From Nocardia bovistercoris (GTDB lineage: Bacteria > Actinomycetota > Actinomycetes > Mycobacteriales > Mycobacteriaceae), in NCBI RefSeq assembly GCF_015674855.1, contig NZ_JADMLG010000004.1, positions 372,001 to 436,000 of the forward strand: a DNA stretch of 64,000 bases, in the 5' to 3' direction. A model generated the notes under the pieces. It had not been told where the DNA came from. It was given only the letters and a program-made list of their open reading frames with translations, and did not search any database. A program made the position numbers and the translations under genes. Below, piece by piece: positions 46,635 through 55,820 of this stretch (position 1 is its first letter; each line of letters opens with the position of its first letter).

Positions 46635-47123
46635 ATGACGAGTTCCGCGCGTCCGCCGATCCGGCCCGCACTGAGCGTCACCGTCGTCGAATGGGACCAC
46701 CCCGACGCGGTGACACTGCGCGACGAGATGGCCGCCGAAGTCGGCCCGCGCTACGCCTATCTGGCTGAATCCCTGCGGGGCAACACCCCCAACGCCGTCG
46801 ACCCGGCGACCGTGCACCGCACCTTCGTCGTGTACTCGGCCGAACCGGTAGGCCACGCCACCCTCCGCTGGAACGGTGACGATCTCGAACTGAAGCGCAT
46901 GTTCGTGCGCCCCGCGCATCGCGGCTCCGGCGCGGCGTCCCTGCTGCTCACCGCCGCTGAAGACGCCGCACGCGCCGCGGGCCGCCCCCGACTCATCCTG
47001 CAAACCGGCCACCTGCAACCCGAAGCCGTCCGGTTCTACGAACGCAGCGGTTACCACCGCATCCCGCTCTTCCCGCCCTACGAGGTACTTCCACTGTCCA
47101 ACTGCTTCGCGAAGCCGGTGTGA
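46635..47123 (+). CDS. GNAT-family N-acetyltransferase
   Basis: A 162-residue acetyltransferase. VRPAHRGSGAASLLLTAAED is the acetyl-CoA loop, RLILQTGHLQPEAVRFYERS motif B. Acceptor unknown. It occupies the place of eis in M. tuberculosis but is much shorter than Eis and not the same family branch. A small inverted repeat, GTGAT with ATCAC (46614-46618, 46626-46630), overlaps the upstream region; a GTG at 46614 is the alternative start. Confidence 0.85.
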   Translation: MTSSARPPIRPALSVTVVEWDHPDAVTLRDEMAAEVGPRYAYLAESLRGNTPNAVDPATVHRTFVVYSAEPVGHATLRWNGDDLELKRMFVRPAHRGSGAASLLLTAAEDAARAAGRPRLILQTGHLQPEAVRFYERSGYHRIPLFPPYEVLPLSNCFAKPV

Positions 47124-47202
47124 GTATCCGTCCACGCATCCTCGCGGAATCTCCGGTGTGCCTCGTGGCGAGCGGATTCATCCTGGCCTCTAACATTTCC
47201 GG

Positions 47203-47859
47203 GTGACCGGATACGACCACGCCTACGAGCATATCGACACCTCGACGCTGCCGCCTCGTCAGCAGCGCATTCTCGTGACGATCCGCGAGTGGGTGATTCG
47301 GCACGGGTATGCCCCGAGCACCCGCGAGATCGGTGACGCGGTCGGGTTGCGGTCGACTTCCTCGGTCTCCAAACACCTGAAAAGCCTGGAAGAGAAGGGC
47401 TTTCTGCGGCGCAGCGGCACCGTGTCGCGCCCGATCGACGTGCGGATGTTCCTGGAGAGTTCCGCCCCGCGCGCGGACTCCTCGGACTCCGTCGACGTTC
47501 CGGTGCTCGGCGACATCGCCGCGGGCACGCCCATCCTCGCCGAGGAGCACACCGACGACAGCCTCACCCTGCCGCGCGAACTCGTCGGTCGCGGTACGGT
47601 ATTCGGCTTGCGCGTGCGCGGCGACTCCATGATCGACGCCGCCATCTGCGACGGTGACATCGTCGTGGTCCGTCGGCAACAGGAGGCGCACTCCGGGGAG
47701 ATCGTCGCCGCCATGATCGACGGTGAAGCCACGGTCAAGGTCTACCGCCGCCGCGACGGCCACGTACACCTCGAACCCCGCAACCCCGCCTACGAGGTCA
47801 TCGACGGCGACCAGGCGGTCATCCTCGGCAAGGTCGTCTCCGTCATGCGCCGCGTGTAG
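47203..47859 (+). CDS. lexA: LexA-family SOS repressor (possibly a paralogue)
   Basis: A 218-residue repressor. The winged helix (QQRILVTIREWVIRHGYAPS, TREIGDAVGLRSTSSVSKHL) is followed by the LexA latch: cleavage site Ala107-Gly108 in GDIAAGTP, nucleophile Ser142 in RGDSMIDAAI and Lys179 in ATVKVYRR. All autocleavage residues are present, so it should respond to RecA. Mycobacterial lexA lies near nrdR, not next to comEA, so this may be a second copy with its own regulon. I see no SOS box just upstream. GTG start. Confidence 0.8.
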   Translation: MTGYDHAYEHIDTSTLPPRQQRILVTIREWVIRHGYAPSTREIGDAVGLRSTSSVSKHLKSLEEKGFLRRSGTVSRPIDVRMFLESSAPRADSSDSVDVPVLGDIAAGTPILAEEHTDDSLTLPRELVGRGTVFGLRVRGDSMIDAAICDGDIVVVRRQQEAHSGEIVAAMIDGEATVKVYRRRDGHVHLEPRNPAYEVIDGDQAVILGKVVSVMRRV

Positions 47860-47876
47860 GCGGCCTGTATCGGGAT

Positions 47877-47903
47877 TCATCCACAGGTGTCCCGATATCC
47901 ACA
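47877..47903. promoter_or_regulatory. Two DnaA-box-like 9-mers
   Basis: TCATCCACA (47877-47885) and ATATCCACA (47895-47903) are each one base from the TTATCCACA consensus and share ATCCACAGG in the same direction, 18 bases apart. They lie between the lexA-like gene and comEA. There is no origin context, so this may be chance or a minor DnaA site. Confidence 0.2.
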
Positions 47904-47966
47904 GGCATTCCGAAAGCCCAGGTCGAGCTGTCCGGTTCGACGCGTGACCCGCCTAGCGTCGCCCCC

Positions 47967-49481
47967 ATGTCACGACACGACGAGCGCGAGCGCATCCGCC
48001 GCCGACTGGGCGTACTGGCCTCGGAAAGCGGTAACGGCCGAACCGGAACGCCGCCGACCATCGCGCACCACCGCAGGTCACCGGTCACGACTCTCGACAC
48101 ACACCGTCGAGCACCACGCCACAGCCGTGCCGATATGCGCGTCGACCGAGGGGAGACCACCGGGCCGCCGGACGTGTCGCCCGCCTCGTTCCGCCCGGCG
48201 ATCGGTGTACTCCCCGGCGGGAACTGGGATCTCGATGAACTGCCCGCGACGATCCCGGACGAGCCGGACACTCCGACACGATTCGTCGGCGCCGACCCTC
48301 GATACGCGGCGCCGGAAAGCGGACGCGACGGAGCGGACACTCATGGCGAACCCGCGATTCCGCCGTGGATCGGAGACGTCGATCGCGTCCACACAGGTGA
48401 CTTCGAGTACGGGGCGGCGGAGTCGACCCGAAACGCCGGGGACGACCGTCGACACCTTCCTGGTGAGTTCGGGATCGGCGATCGGGATGCTGACAGCGCG
48501 CCGCCGGGGGCGACTCGGATCGTGAGATCCGATGGTCGATTCACGGCGGGCGAAGACGCCGGGGGGCGCGCCGATATCGATGGCGACTCGGTGGAATCGG
48601 CTCGGTTCGGCGAGACGGACAGTCGGTCCGGAGTGTCCGAAAGGGCGCGTGCGTGGATGGATGATGCGGCGAAGGATGAGGGTTGGGGGTCCGCACCGCG
48701 GGAGTCCGCTGACGGTCCTGGCGCGGGTCGGCGGTGGGAGCGGTTGGTGCCGAAGCGGTTTCATGGCGCACGGTGGGATCCGGGGCGACGGGGCGTGGTC
48801 ACCTTGGCGCTGGTGGGTCTGCTCGCCGCGATCATCACCGCGGTTGTGGTGTTTCGTGAACAGCCTGTCGCGCAGGCTGTTCCGCCGGTGCCGTCGGTCC
48901 GCACCAGTTCGGCGGCGGCCGCGCCGAGCGGTCGGGCCGATGTGCCGCGCGCCGACGTCCCGCGAAACGGCGCGGATGCCGCGGTACCCGCTGCGACGCC
49001 CGCGGCGACGGGGGAACTTGTGGTGAGTGTGGTGGGTCTGGTCCGCACGGGTGGTCTGAAGCACCTTCCCGCAGGCGCCCGCGTGGCCGACGCGATCACG
49101 GCGGCGGGCGGCGCTCTCGACGGCGCCGACCTGACCAGCCTGAACCTGGCTCAGCGCCTCGGCGACGGTGACCAAGTCCTGGTCGGTCCGGCAGTGCCAG
49201 ACCGCGCGACCCCGCAACTTGGCAGCACCACGATCAACGCCGCCTCTCGACCCACCACCTCGGGCGCCTCGCACCCCGCAGGCCCCACCGCCCGCGTCGA
49301 CCTCAACAAGGCCACCGAATCCGACCTGGACGCCCTGCCCGGTGTAGGTCCGGTCACCGCCCGCGCCATCGTCGCCTGGCGCACCACCAACGGACGCTTC
49401 ACCGATGTGGAACAGCTCGGCGATATCGACGGCATCGGCCCGGCCCGACTGACCCGCCTGCGCGAACTGGTGACGGTATGA
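47967..49481 (+). CDS. comEA: ComEA-type DNA-binding competence protein
   Basis: A 504-residue protein, much longer than Bacillus ComEA. About 270 disordered, charged residues precede one membrane helix (GVVTLALVGLLAAIITAVVV, about 274-293), then an SLBB domain (VVSVVGLVRTGGLKHLPAG, VADAITAAGGAL) and a C-terminal helix-hairpin-helix pair (ESDLDALPGVGPVTARAIVA, LGDIDGIGPARL) that binds double-stranded DNA. In competence it passes DNA to ComEC; natural uptake in Nocardia is not established. The very long N-terminal region may be mis-started. Confidence 0.85.
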   Translation: MSRHDERERIRRRLGVLASESGNGRTGTPPTIAHHRRSPVTTLDTHRRAPRHSRADMRVDRGETTGPPDVSPASFRPAIGVLPGGNWDLDELPATIPDEPDTPTRFVGADPRYAAPESGRDGADTHGEPAIPPWIGDVDRVHTGDFEYGAAESTRNAGDDRRHLPGEFGIGDRDADSAPPGATRIVRSDGRFTAGEDAGGRADIDGDSVESARFGETDSRSGVSERARAWMDDAAKDEGWGSAPRESADGPGAGRRWERLVPKRFHGARWDPGRRGVVTLALVGLLAAIITAVVVFREQPVAQAVPPVPSVRTSSAAAAPSGRADVPRADVPRNGADAAVPAATPAATGELVVSVVGLVRTGGLKHLPAGARVADAITAAGGALDGADLTSLNLAQRLGDGDQVLVGPAVPDRATPQLGSTTINAASRPTTSGASHPAGPTARVDLNKATESDLDALPGVGPVTARAIVAWRTTNGRFTDVEQLGDIDGIGPARLTRLRELVTV

Positions 49482-49878
49482 ACCCGACGGTCGACCACGG
49501 TCACGGGCTGTCGGCGGTCGCGGTCAGACGCGGCGTGCGGCGCGGTCAGGTCTGGCCGGGGACTAGTAGGCCGAGCGGGGTGTCGTCGAGCGGCACTCGT
49601 GGTTGCGCACCTCTTGTGCCGGAACGAGGTACGACCGGCCCGGCGGTGTATCGGTCGGACAGACGGCCGCAACGTCAACGCGGCGCGGCGATATCGAGGC
49701 AGAGCGTGTCGTGCGCGATGCCGATATCGGCGAGGCGCGGGACACGTTCCGGCGCTGTCGGATCCGGTAGATGTTCGGCTGAACACAAGGCGGGCAGCGG
49801 ATCGGGCCGTCGAGTTGCACCTGGAATCAGCTCGGCGGGACCTGGATCGCCTGTGGATCTGCTCCGGTTGGTGGTGGC
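49482..49878. other. comEA-comEC spacer with a doubtful coupled ORF
   Basis: A 134-codon frame (49478-49882) starts with ATG inside the comEA stop (ATGA) and ends with TGA overlapping the comEC GTG (GTGA), which looks like translational coupling. Its product is Arg/Ser/Gly-rich with no fold or motif (for example VRRGQVWPGTSRPSGVSSSG), and codon bias weakens toward the end, so I do not call it a gene. Nothing else is seen in the 397 bases. Confidence 0.3.
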
Positions 49879-52800
49879 GTGACAATGCGGGCCACAGGGC
49901 GGCGAGAGTCGTTCGGCGACAGCCGGATCGGGCGTGGGATCGGTGCGCGTGCGCGTCGGTGGAGGGACGGGATCGAGGGCGCCGAACGCGACGGCGGTGT
50001 CGAGTTGCTGGATGCGCGGTTGTTCCCCGCGGCACTCACTTGCTGGATGGTGACCATCGCGGCGGTCACGGGCGGGTGGCGGGTGGGGGTCGGGCTGGCC
50101 GGTGTATCGGTATTCCTGGCTGCGGGAGTGTGGTGGGCCGCGCGGCGGCGAGGGTGGGTCGGCTGGGTCAGCGTGGCGGCGGCGGTGCTGCTGTTGGCGT
50201 CGGGGTTCGCCTCGGCCGCCGCGTGGCGGGAGTACCGGGTGGCCGAGCATCCGCTGCGGGACGCGATCGGGAAGTCGGTGTCGGTGGTGGTGACGCCGAG
50301 CGATGATCCGAAGGCGGTGCGCGGTGGGACTTTCGGCGGACAGCGGATGTGGGTGGTGCGGGCGGGGCTGGTGAGTTTCGAGCAGGGCGGGGCCGAGTTC
50401 GGCGCCGGGGGAGCGGTGGTGATCCTCGGTGAGGGCGATTCGTGGAGTCGGGTGCCGCCCGGTCGGGCGATCGCGTTCCGCGCCAGGGTGGAGCCCGCGC
50501 GGTTCCGCGACCTCACGGTGGTGACCTTGCGGGCGACGGGAGCGCCGCGCGCGGTCGGCGCCCTGCCGTGGTGGCAGCGCGCGGCGATATCGGTGCGTGC
50601 CCACCTGGCCGCCGCGGCGTCCGAGGCGCTGCCCGACCGTGCCGCCGGACTGCTGCCCGCGCTGGTGGTCGGCGACACCTCCGCGCTGTCGGATTCGGTG
50701 CGTACGGATTTCGAGACCGCAGGGCTCCAGCACTTGACGGTGGTCAGCGGAACGAATTTCACGATTCTGCTCACCGTCGTGTTGTTCGTGGTCCGGCTGA
50801 TCGGGCTCGGTCCGCGGGTGGCGGCCGTCACCGCGGGCGCGGCCCTGATCATGTTCGTGGTCGTCGCGCGTCCCGACCCCAGCGTGCTGCGGGCAGGCGC
50901 GATGGGTGTCGTCACCTTGCTGGCACTGGTCACCGGACGGCGCAAACAAGCATTGCCCGCATTGTGCGCGGCGGTGATCGGCCTGCTGGCATGGCAGCCG
51001 CAGCTCGCGGTGAGCGCCGGGTTCGCGCTCTCGGTCGTGGCCACCGCCGGGCTGATCCTCCTCGCGCCGAGCTGGTCGGACCGGTTGCGGGCACACGGGT
51101 GGTGGCGGCTGCCCGCCGAACTGGTCGCCGTCTCGGCCGCTGCGTTCGTCGTGACGACACCGATACTGGTCGCACTGTCGGGCCGCGTTAATCCTGTCGC
51201 GGTACTTGCGAATATCCTCGTAGCCCCGGCTGTCGCGCCGGTCACCGTCATAGGCGCGGCGGGCGCTGCCACGGCATGGCTGTCACCCGTCGTCGCCGAG
51301 ATCGTCCTGCGTGCGGCGGCCCCACCCCTGTGGTGGCTGCTGACGGTCGCCGAACACTCCGCGACCGTCCCCGGCGCCTCGGTGACGGTCCCCGGAGGCA
51401 CGCTCGGCGGCATCGTGGCCGCCGTATCGGCCATCGCGCTCGTCCTGGGTCTGCGTGTGCGGGCGATACGCCGACTCGCCGTCACCGCTCTCCTCGGATG
51501 TGCGGCGATCCTGGTCCCCGTCCACCTCTGGCACCCCGGCTGGCCGCCCCGAGGCTGGGCTTTCGCGGCCTGTGATGTCGGTCAAGGCGACGCCCTCGCC
51601 CTGTCGACCGACACGAACTCCGCCGTCGTCGTAGACACCGGCCCCGACCCGCGCTTGATCGACGCCTGCCTCGATCGCCTCCGCGTAGACCGCATCCCCC
51701 TCCTGGTACTGACCCACCCGCACGCCGACCACATAGCCGGACTCACCGGAGCACTACGAAACCGCACGGTCGCGGCGATCGCTGTCGCACCACACGAACT
51801 GGACATCACCCCCGACCACACATCAACCGCCGACAGGCCCGCCGATTACAACGCGCAGGCAGGCAGTGGCGATGGTGGCGGTGAACGACGCGGTAGAGCA
51901 CCGGGGGACGAGCGCGGCGGCGACAGGCGTGGGGAGGCCGAGGGTGCGGCCCAGGTCCGTGCGGTCGCCGACCGAGCGGGCATTCCGATCCTGGAACTCT
52001 CCGAAGGGCGCCTGCTCGAACTCGGCGCACTGAGACTGGAGGTCCTCGCACCCGCGATATCCAACCGACCTGGCGAGGGCGGCGTCGAAGCGAACGACCG
52101 CTCGGTCGTGGTGGCCGCGACCACCGTGGCGGGCCGGATCCTGCTGACCGGCGATATCGAGGCGTCCGCCCAACGCCGCCTGACCGGAGCCGACCCGACC
52201 GCCGTACGCGCCGACATACTGAAGGTCCCGCATCACGGGTCACGCACTACCACAAGGGAATTCCTGGCCGCCGTGTCCCCGCGACTGGCGATCGTCTCGG
52301 CGGGCGCGGGCAACCCCTTCCGCCATCCGCACCCCGGCATCCTCACCGAGCTCGAACAACTGGGCGCGACGGTGCTCAGAACCGACAACCACGGCGACAT
52401 CGTGGTCCTCGGCCCAGCCTCCGGCCCGCGCACGGTCACCAGCCGCAACCGAACCCGCATCGCGCGCCGCGCCCGGCGGTCGCGGACCGAGGCGGCGGGA
52501 CGGTTTCCGTGGTGGTCGGCGCGGGTGTCGGACACGGATCGTAGGATCGCTGCCGTGAGCGAACGTGTCCCTGCGGTGCATCTGGTGCTCGGTGAGGAAG
52601 AGCTGCTGATCGATCGGGCGGTGTCGGGGGTGGTCGCGCGGGTGCGGGCGACGGCGCCCGACCCGGATGCGGTGCCGGTGGATCGGTTGCGGGCGGGGGA
52701 CGCGAGTACCGCGGAGTTGTCGGAGTTGTTGAGTCCTTCGTTGTTCGCCGAGGATCGGGTGATCGTGCTCGAGTCGGCGGCGGAGGCGGGCAAGGAGGCG

Positions 52801-53526
52801 GTGGGGGTCATCACGGCGGCGGTGAGCGATCCGCCGGAGGGGGTGGTGCTCGTCGTGGTGCATTCGGGTGGGGGGCGGGCGAAGGCGTTGGCGCCCGCGT
52901 TGCAGAAGGCCGGGGCGTTCACCCATGATTGCGCCAAGGTGAGCAAGGCGGCGGAGCGGGTCGAGTTCGTGCGCGCCGAGTTCAGGGCGGCCGGGTTGCG
53001 GGTCGGGGGTGAGGCGGTGCAGGTGCTCTTGGAGTCGGTGGGTTCGGATCTGCGGGAGTTGGCGGCGGCGTGTTCGCAACTCGCGGCCGACACCGGGGGC
53101 AAGGTCGACGTGGCGGCGGTGCGGCGGTACTACTCGGGTAAGGCGGAGGTCACCGGATTCGAGGTCGCCGAACTCGCGGTGGTCGGCGACAGGGCGGCGG
53201 CCATGGAAGCATTGCGGTGGGCCACCGACCGAGGCGTCCCGCACGTGCTGCTCGCCGACGCGCTCGCGGACTCGGTGCACACCATCGCCAAGGTGGGTTC
53301 GGCCGGTCGAGGCGACCCGTTCAAGCTGGCCCAGCAACTCGGGATGCCGCCGTGGAAGGTGAAGAAGGCGCAGGCGCAGGCCAGGGGATGGAATCCGGCG
53401 GGCATCGGGGCCGCGCTCCAAGTGGTCGCGGCGCTCAACGCCGATGTGAAGGGTGGCGCGGCGGATGCGAACTTCGCGCTGGAACAGGCGTTGTCCAGGA
53501 TCCTTGACCTGCACGGCGCGAGCTGA
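49879..53526 (+). CDS. comEC: ComEC/Rec2 DNA-uptake channel, frame continuing into HolA
   Basis: From the GTG at 49879 the frame stays open for 1215 codons. Residues 1-885 or so are ComEC: N-terminal membrane helices and OB-like domain, the competence core (LTVVSGTNFTILLTVV, ADPxVLRA-like ARPDPSVLRAGAMGVVTLLA), and a metallo-beta-lactamase-like domain with CDVGQGDALAL (about 563), THPHADHIAGL (about 612) and VPHHGSRT (about 783). A charged insert (GGGERRGRAPGDERGGDRRG) sits at about 665-685. ComEC lets single-stranded DNA through the membrane. There is no stop before the holA domain, so either a fusion is made, or holA starts internally, or the sequence has lost a stop. Confidence 0.85.
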   Translation: MTMRATGRRESFGDSRIGRGIGARARRWRDGIEGAERDGGVELLDARLFPAALTCWMVTIAAVTGGWRVGVGLAGVSVFLAAGVWWAARRRGWVGWVSVAAAVLLLASGFASAAAWREYRVAEHPLRDAIGKSVSVVVTPSDDPKAVRGGTFGGQRMWVVRAGLVSFEQGGAEFGAGGAVVILGEGDSWSRVPPGRAIAFRARVEPARFRDLTVVTLRATGAPRAVGALPWWQRAAISVRAHLAAAASEALPDRAAGLLPALVVGDTSALSDSVRTDFETAGLQHLTVVSGTNFTILLTVVLFVVRLIGLGPRVAAVTAGAALIMFVVVARPDPSVLRAGAMGVVTLLALVTGRRKQALPALCAAVIGLLAWQPQLAVSAGFALSVVATAGLILLAPSWSDRLRAHGWWRLPAELVAVSAAAFVVTTPILVALSGRVNPVAVLANILVAPAVAPVTVIGAAGAATAWLSPVVAEIVLRAAAPPLWWLLTVAEHSATVPGASVTVPGGTLGGIVAAVSAIALVLGLRVRAIRRLAVTALLGCAAILVPVHLWHPGWPPRGWAFAACDVGQGDALALSTDTNSAVVVDTGPDPRLIDACLDRLRVDRIPLLVLTHPHADHIAGLTGALRNRTVAAIAVAPHELDITPDHTSTADRPADYNAQAGSGDGGGERRGRAPGDERGGDRRGEAEGAAQVRAVADRAGIPILELSEGRLLELGALRLEVLAPAISNRPGEGGVEANDRSVVVAATTVAGRILLTGDIEASAQRRLTGADPTAVRADILKVPHHGSRTTTREFLAAVSPRLAIVSAGAGNPFRHPHPGILTELEQLGATVLRTDNHGDIVVLGPASGPRTVTSRNRTRIARRARRSRTEAAGRFPWWSARVSDTDRRIAAVSERVPAVHLVLGEEELLIDRAVSGVVARVRATAPDPDAVPVDRLRAGDASTAELSELLSPSLFAEDRVIVLESAAEAGKEAVGVITAAVSDPPEGVVLVVVHSGGGRAKALAPALQKAGAFTHDCAKVSKAAERVEFVRAEFRAAGLRVGGEAVQVLLESVGSDLRELAAACSQLAADTGGKVDVAAVRRYYSGKAEVTGFEVAELAVVGDRAAAMEALRWATDRGVPHVLLADALADSVHTIAKVGSAGRGDPFKLAQQLGMPPWKVKKAQAQARGWNPAGIGAALQVVAALNADVKGGAADANFALEQALSRILDLHGAS
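52555..53526 (+). CDS. holA: DNA polymerase III delta subunit
   Basis: A 323-residue HolA if it starts at GTG 52555, where AGGA lies eight bases upstream. VPAVHLVLGEEELLIDRAVS is the typical N terminus; LSELLSPSLFAEDRVIVLES, GSDLRELAAACSQLA and QLGMPPWKVKKAQAQARGW follow, as expected for the clamp-loader subunit that opens the beta ring. In relatives it is a separate gene after comEC. Here it is in frame with comEC with no stop between. Confidence 0.85.
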   Translation: MSERVPAVHLVLGEEELLIDRAVSGVVARVRATAPDPDAVPVDRLRAGDASTAELSELLSPSLFAEDRVIVLESAAEAGKEAVGVITAAVSDPPEGVVLVVVHSGGGRAKALAPALQKAGAFTHDCAKVSKAAERVEFVRAEFRAAGLRVGGEAVQVLLESVGSDLRELAAACSQLAADTGGKVDVAAVRRYYSGKAEVTGFEVAELAVVGDRAAAMEALRWATDRGVPHVLLADALADSVHTIAKVGSAGRGDPFKLAQQLGMPPWKVKKAQAQARGWNPAGIGAALQVVAALNADVKGGAADANFALEQALSRILDLHGAS

Positions 53527-53591
53527 CACCGGATCGGCATTCGTGATGGCAACTGTCCGGCTACCGGTGCGTGTCACACTGGAAGTCGGCC

Positions 53592-55232
53592 ATGGACGAA
53601 GACATCACGACGCCGAGTCCGCGTCTCGCTCCGGCCGAGCGGCCTGAGGACAGGTCCACTCGGCGGGCTGGCCCACGCGAGGTGCGGACGCGTCGGGTAG
53701 CGGGTGCGATCACCAGGACACTCGCCGGAATGCTGTCGGCGGCGGTGCTGGCGGGCGTGGCGGTGGGATGGGCGGCGGCGAACGGTTTCGACGGCGGATT
53801 CCTGCGATCGGACGCGATCGGCGCGGACGCTCCGCATTCGCTCGACGGCGACATGAATATCCTGCTCATCGGCCTCGACACGCGAAAGGACCGGGACGGC
53901 AAGGATTTACCCGCCGAGATCCTGGACCAGCTGCACGCGGGCGACAGCGACGAAGGCGGCTACAACGCCAATACCCTGATCCTGGTGCACATTCCGGCCG
54001 ACATGTCGAAGATCACGGCGGTATCCGTTCCGCGCGACGACTATGTGGCGGTCTCGGGTATCCCGGGTTATTCGCACGTCAAGATCAAGGAGACCTACGG
54101 TCTGAAGAAGGCCGCGGTGCAGGGCCAGATGGAGGCCAGAGGCGTCACCGACCCGGTCACGTTGGAGCACGCCGGGCGGGAGGCGGGTCGCGCCTCGGTT
54201 GTCCAGGCGGTGCGTGCCCTGACCGGTGTCCCCATCGACCGGTTCGCCGAGGTCACGCTCGCCGGTTTCTACGATCTGGCGAAAGCCCTCGACGGTGTGG
54301 AGGTCTGCCTGAACAATCCGGTGCTCGATTCGGAATTCTCCGGCGCGGACTTCCCGGCGGGGCGTCAGCGTCTCGACCCGGCGCAGGCGTTGGCCTTCGT
54401 GCGGCAGCGCCACGGATTGACCAACGGCGACCTCGACCGAACCCACCGGCAGCAGGCGTTCCTCACCGCGGTGGCACTGGAACTGCGCGGATCGGGCACG
54501 TTCACGGATATGGGCAAACTGTCCGCGCTCATGGATGTCGCCCACCGCAACGTGGTGCTGTCCGAGGGCTGGAATGTCACCGATTTCCTGCGCACCGTCG
54601 GCTCGGCCGACAACCCGACCGTCGAGTTCCGCACCCTGCCGGTGCTGCGCTACGACGTGATCGACGGCCAGGACGTGAACATCGTCGACCCGGCCGCCAT
54701 CCGGCGCGAGGTGCGCGCGGCCTTCGGCGAATCCGAGCCGTCCGCGACCGTCCCGGCGTATCAGCAGTCCAGTGTGGTCGTGGATATCGTCGACGCGGGA
54801 ATGGCGGGTTCGGTGTCCGCGCTGTCGAGCGCCTTGACCGCCCGCGGTTTTCCGGTGGGAACGGTCCGGCAGTCACCGGCCGACCGCGACGCCGGTGCGG
54901 TCTACTACGGCCCGGGCGGTTCGGTGGACGCGGGCCGACTCGCCCAGGCACTGGGCGGACTACCGGTGATCGCCTCGTCCTCGGTGACGACCGGCCGCAT
55001 CAAGGTGGTGCTCGGCGCCGATTTCGCACCCCCGCCCGGACTGGTTCCGGCGACGGCCGCCGCGACCCCCACGGTCGCGCCCGCGCGCTCGGCCCCCGCA
55101 CAATCCTCGGCGACGACGACCGCCCCCACCGCAGCGCGTACCAAGCCTCCGACTTCGCACCTTCCGACTCCGGACGCGGGAAACCCTTTCGACGCCGCCA
55201 TCGCGGGCGACAGCGTGCCCTGCGTGAACTGA
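53592..55232 (+). CDS. LCP-family cell-wall ligase with LytR_C domain
   Basis: A 546-residue membrane protein. One helix (about 42-62) anchors it; the LytR-CpsA-Psr domain follows (MNILLIGLDTRKDRDG, ITAVSVPRDDYVAVSGIPGY, HVKIKETYG, ARQR-like LAFVRQRHGLTNGDLDRTHR) and a LytR_C domain (VVVDIVDAGMAGSVSALSSA) near 395-480. A Pro/Thr/Ala tail ends in CVN. In the Mycobacteriales LCP enzymes attach arabinogalactan to peptidoglycan. GGAAG seven bases upstream supports the ATG at 53592. Confidence 0.85.
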   Translation: MDEDITTPSPRLAPAERPEDRSTRRAGPREVRTRRVAGAITRTLAGMLSAAVLAGVAVGWAAANGFDGGFLRSDAIGADAPHSLDGDMNILLIGLDTRKDRDGKDLPAEILDQLHAGDSDEGGYNANTLILVHIPADMSKITAVSVPRDDYVAVSGIPGYSHVKIKETYGLKKAAVQGQMEARGVTDPVTLEHAGREAGRASVVQAVRALTGVPIDRFAEVTLAGFYDLAKALDGVEVCLNNPVLDSEFSGADFPAGRQRLDPAQALAFVRQRHGLTNGDLDRTHRQQAFLTAVALELRGSGTFTDMGKLSALMDVAHRNVVLSEGWNVTDFLRTVGSADNPTVEFRTLPVLRYDVIDGQDVNIVDPAAIRREVRAAFGESEPSATVPAYQQSSVVVDIVDAGMAGSVSALSSALTARGFPVGTVRQSPADRDAGAVYYGPGGSVDAGRLAQALGGLPVIASSSVTTGRIKVVLGADFAPPPGLVPATAAATPTVAPARSAPAQSSATTTAPTAARTKPPTSHLPTPDAGNPFDAAIAGDSVPCVN

Positions 55233-55820
55233 GGCTGCGGCCACCGAGTGGCAGCCGATCGACCAACCCCACGGGGGGACTCTCAGTCCCCCGGCGTCGC
55301 GGACTGCCCGCACGGCAGCGTCACCGTGAGCACATCCACGCCGGGCCGAGTCCACCGTCCGCATCGCGGCACCCGAACAATCTGCCGATCGGAAGGGCGG
55401 TCACCTCCGCCTGCGGGTATTCGAGAGCTGCGGTCGCTGAAGGTCCGTGGTCACTGGAGGGCGTGACCACTCGAGGGCTGCCGTTGCTCGATGGACTCCG
55501 ACTCGGAGGCGCGGTCACCGAGACTGCTGTTGACCGAGGGCAGTGATTGCGGGTGCCGCGGCTACTTCGACAAGGGCATCATCCATCGGAGTGCTGCGGC
55601 CATCGCAGACGCGGTTATCCGAAGGGGCGCGTTGACGCCGGTTCCTGGTCGTCGAGGCTGCGGCTGCCGAGTGTCGTGGCTTTTCGAGGGACCGCGGCTT
55701 CGAAGGGCACCGCTGACAGCTGCGGTCGCGGATGTCGCCGGTCGGGGGTCCGCCCGTTCGACGGATCCCCGGCCGGCGACGATTACTGGTCGAAGGGGAC
55801 CGGATCTGTGCCGCGCGGAC
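55233..55820. repeat. Gene-free region with degenerate CTGCGG-containing repeats
   Basis: 588 bases without a credible gene. Variants of GAGGCTGCGGTCGCCGAG recur on the plus strand; exact CTGCGG cores lie at 55235, 55411, 55428, 55594, 55658 and 55720, with more divergent copies between them (for example GAGGGCTGCCGTTGCTCGA). The units are spaced irregularly and look like decayed tandem duplications. No terminator was recognised. Confidence 0.5.

Noticed and set aside
47877..47903. Replication origin from two DnaA-like boxes
   Set aside because: Only two imperfect boxes, no dnaA, dnaN or AT-rich unwinding element; kept only as a weak site.
49599..50306. Plus-strand frame overlapping the comEA-comEC spacer and the start of comEC
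   Set aside because: Arg/Cys-rich product without motif, in conflict with the comEC frame.
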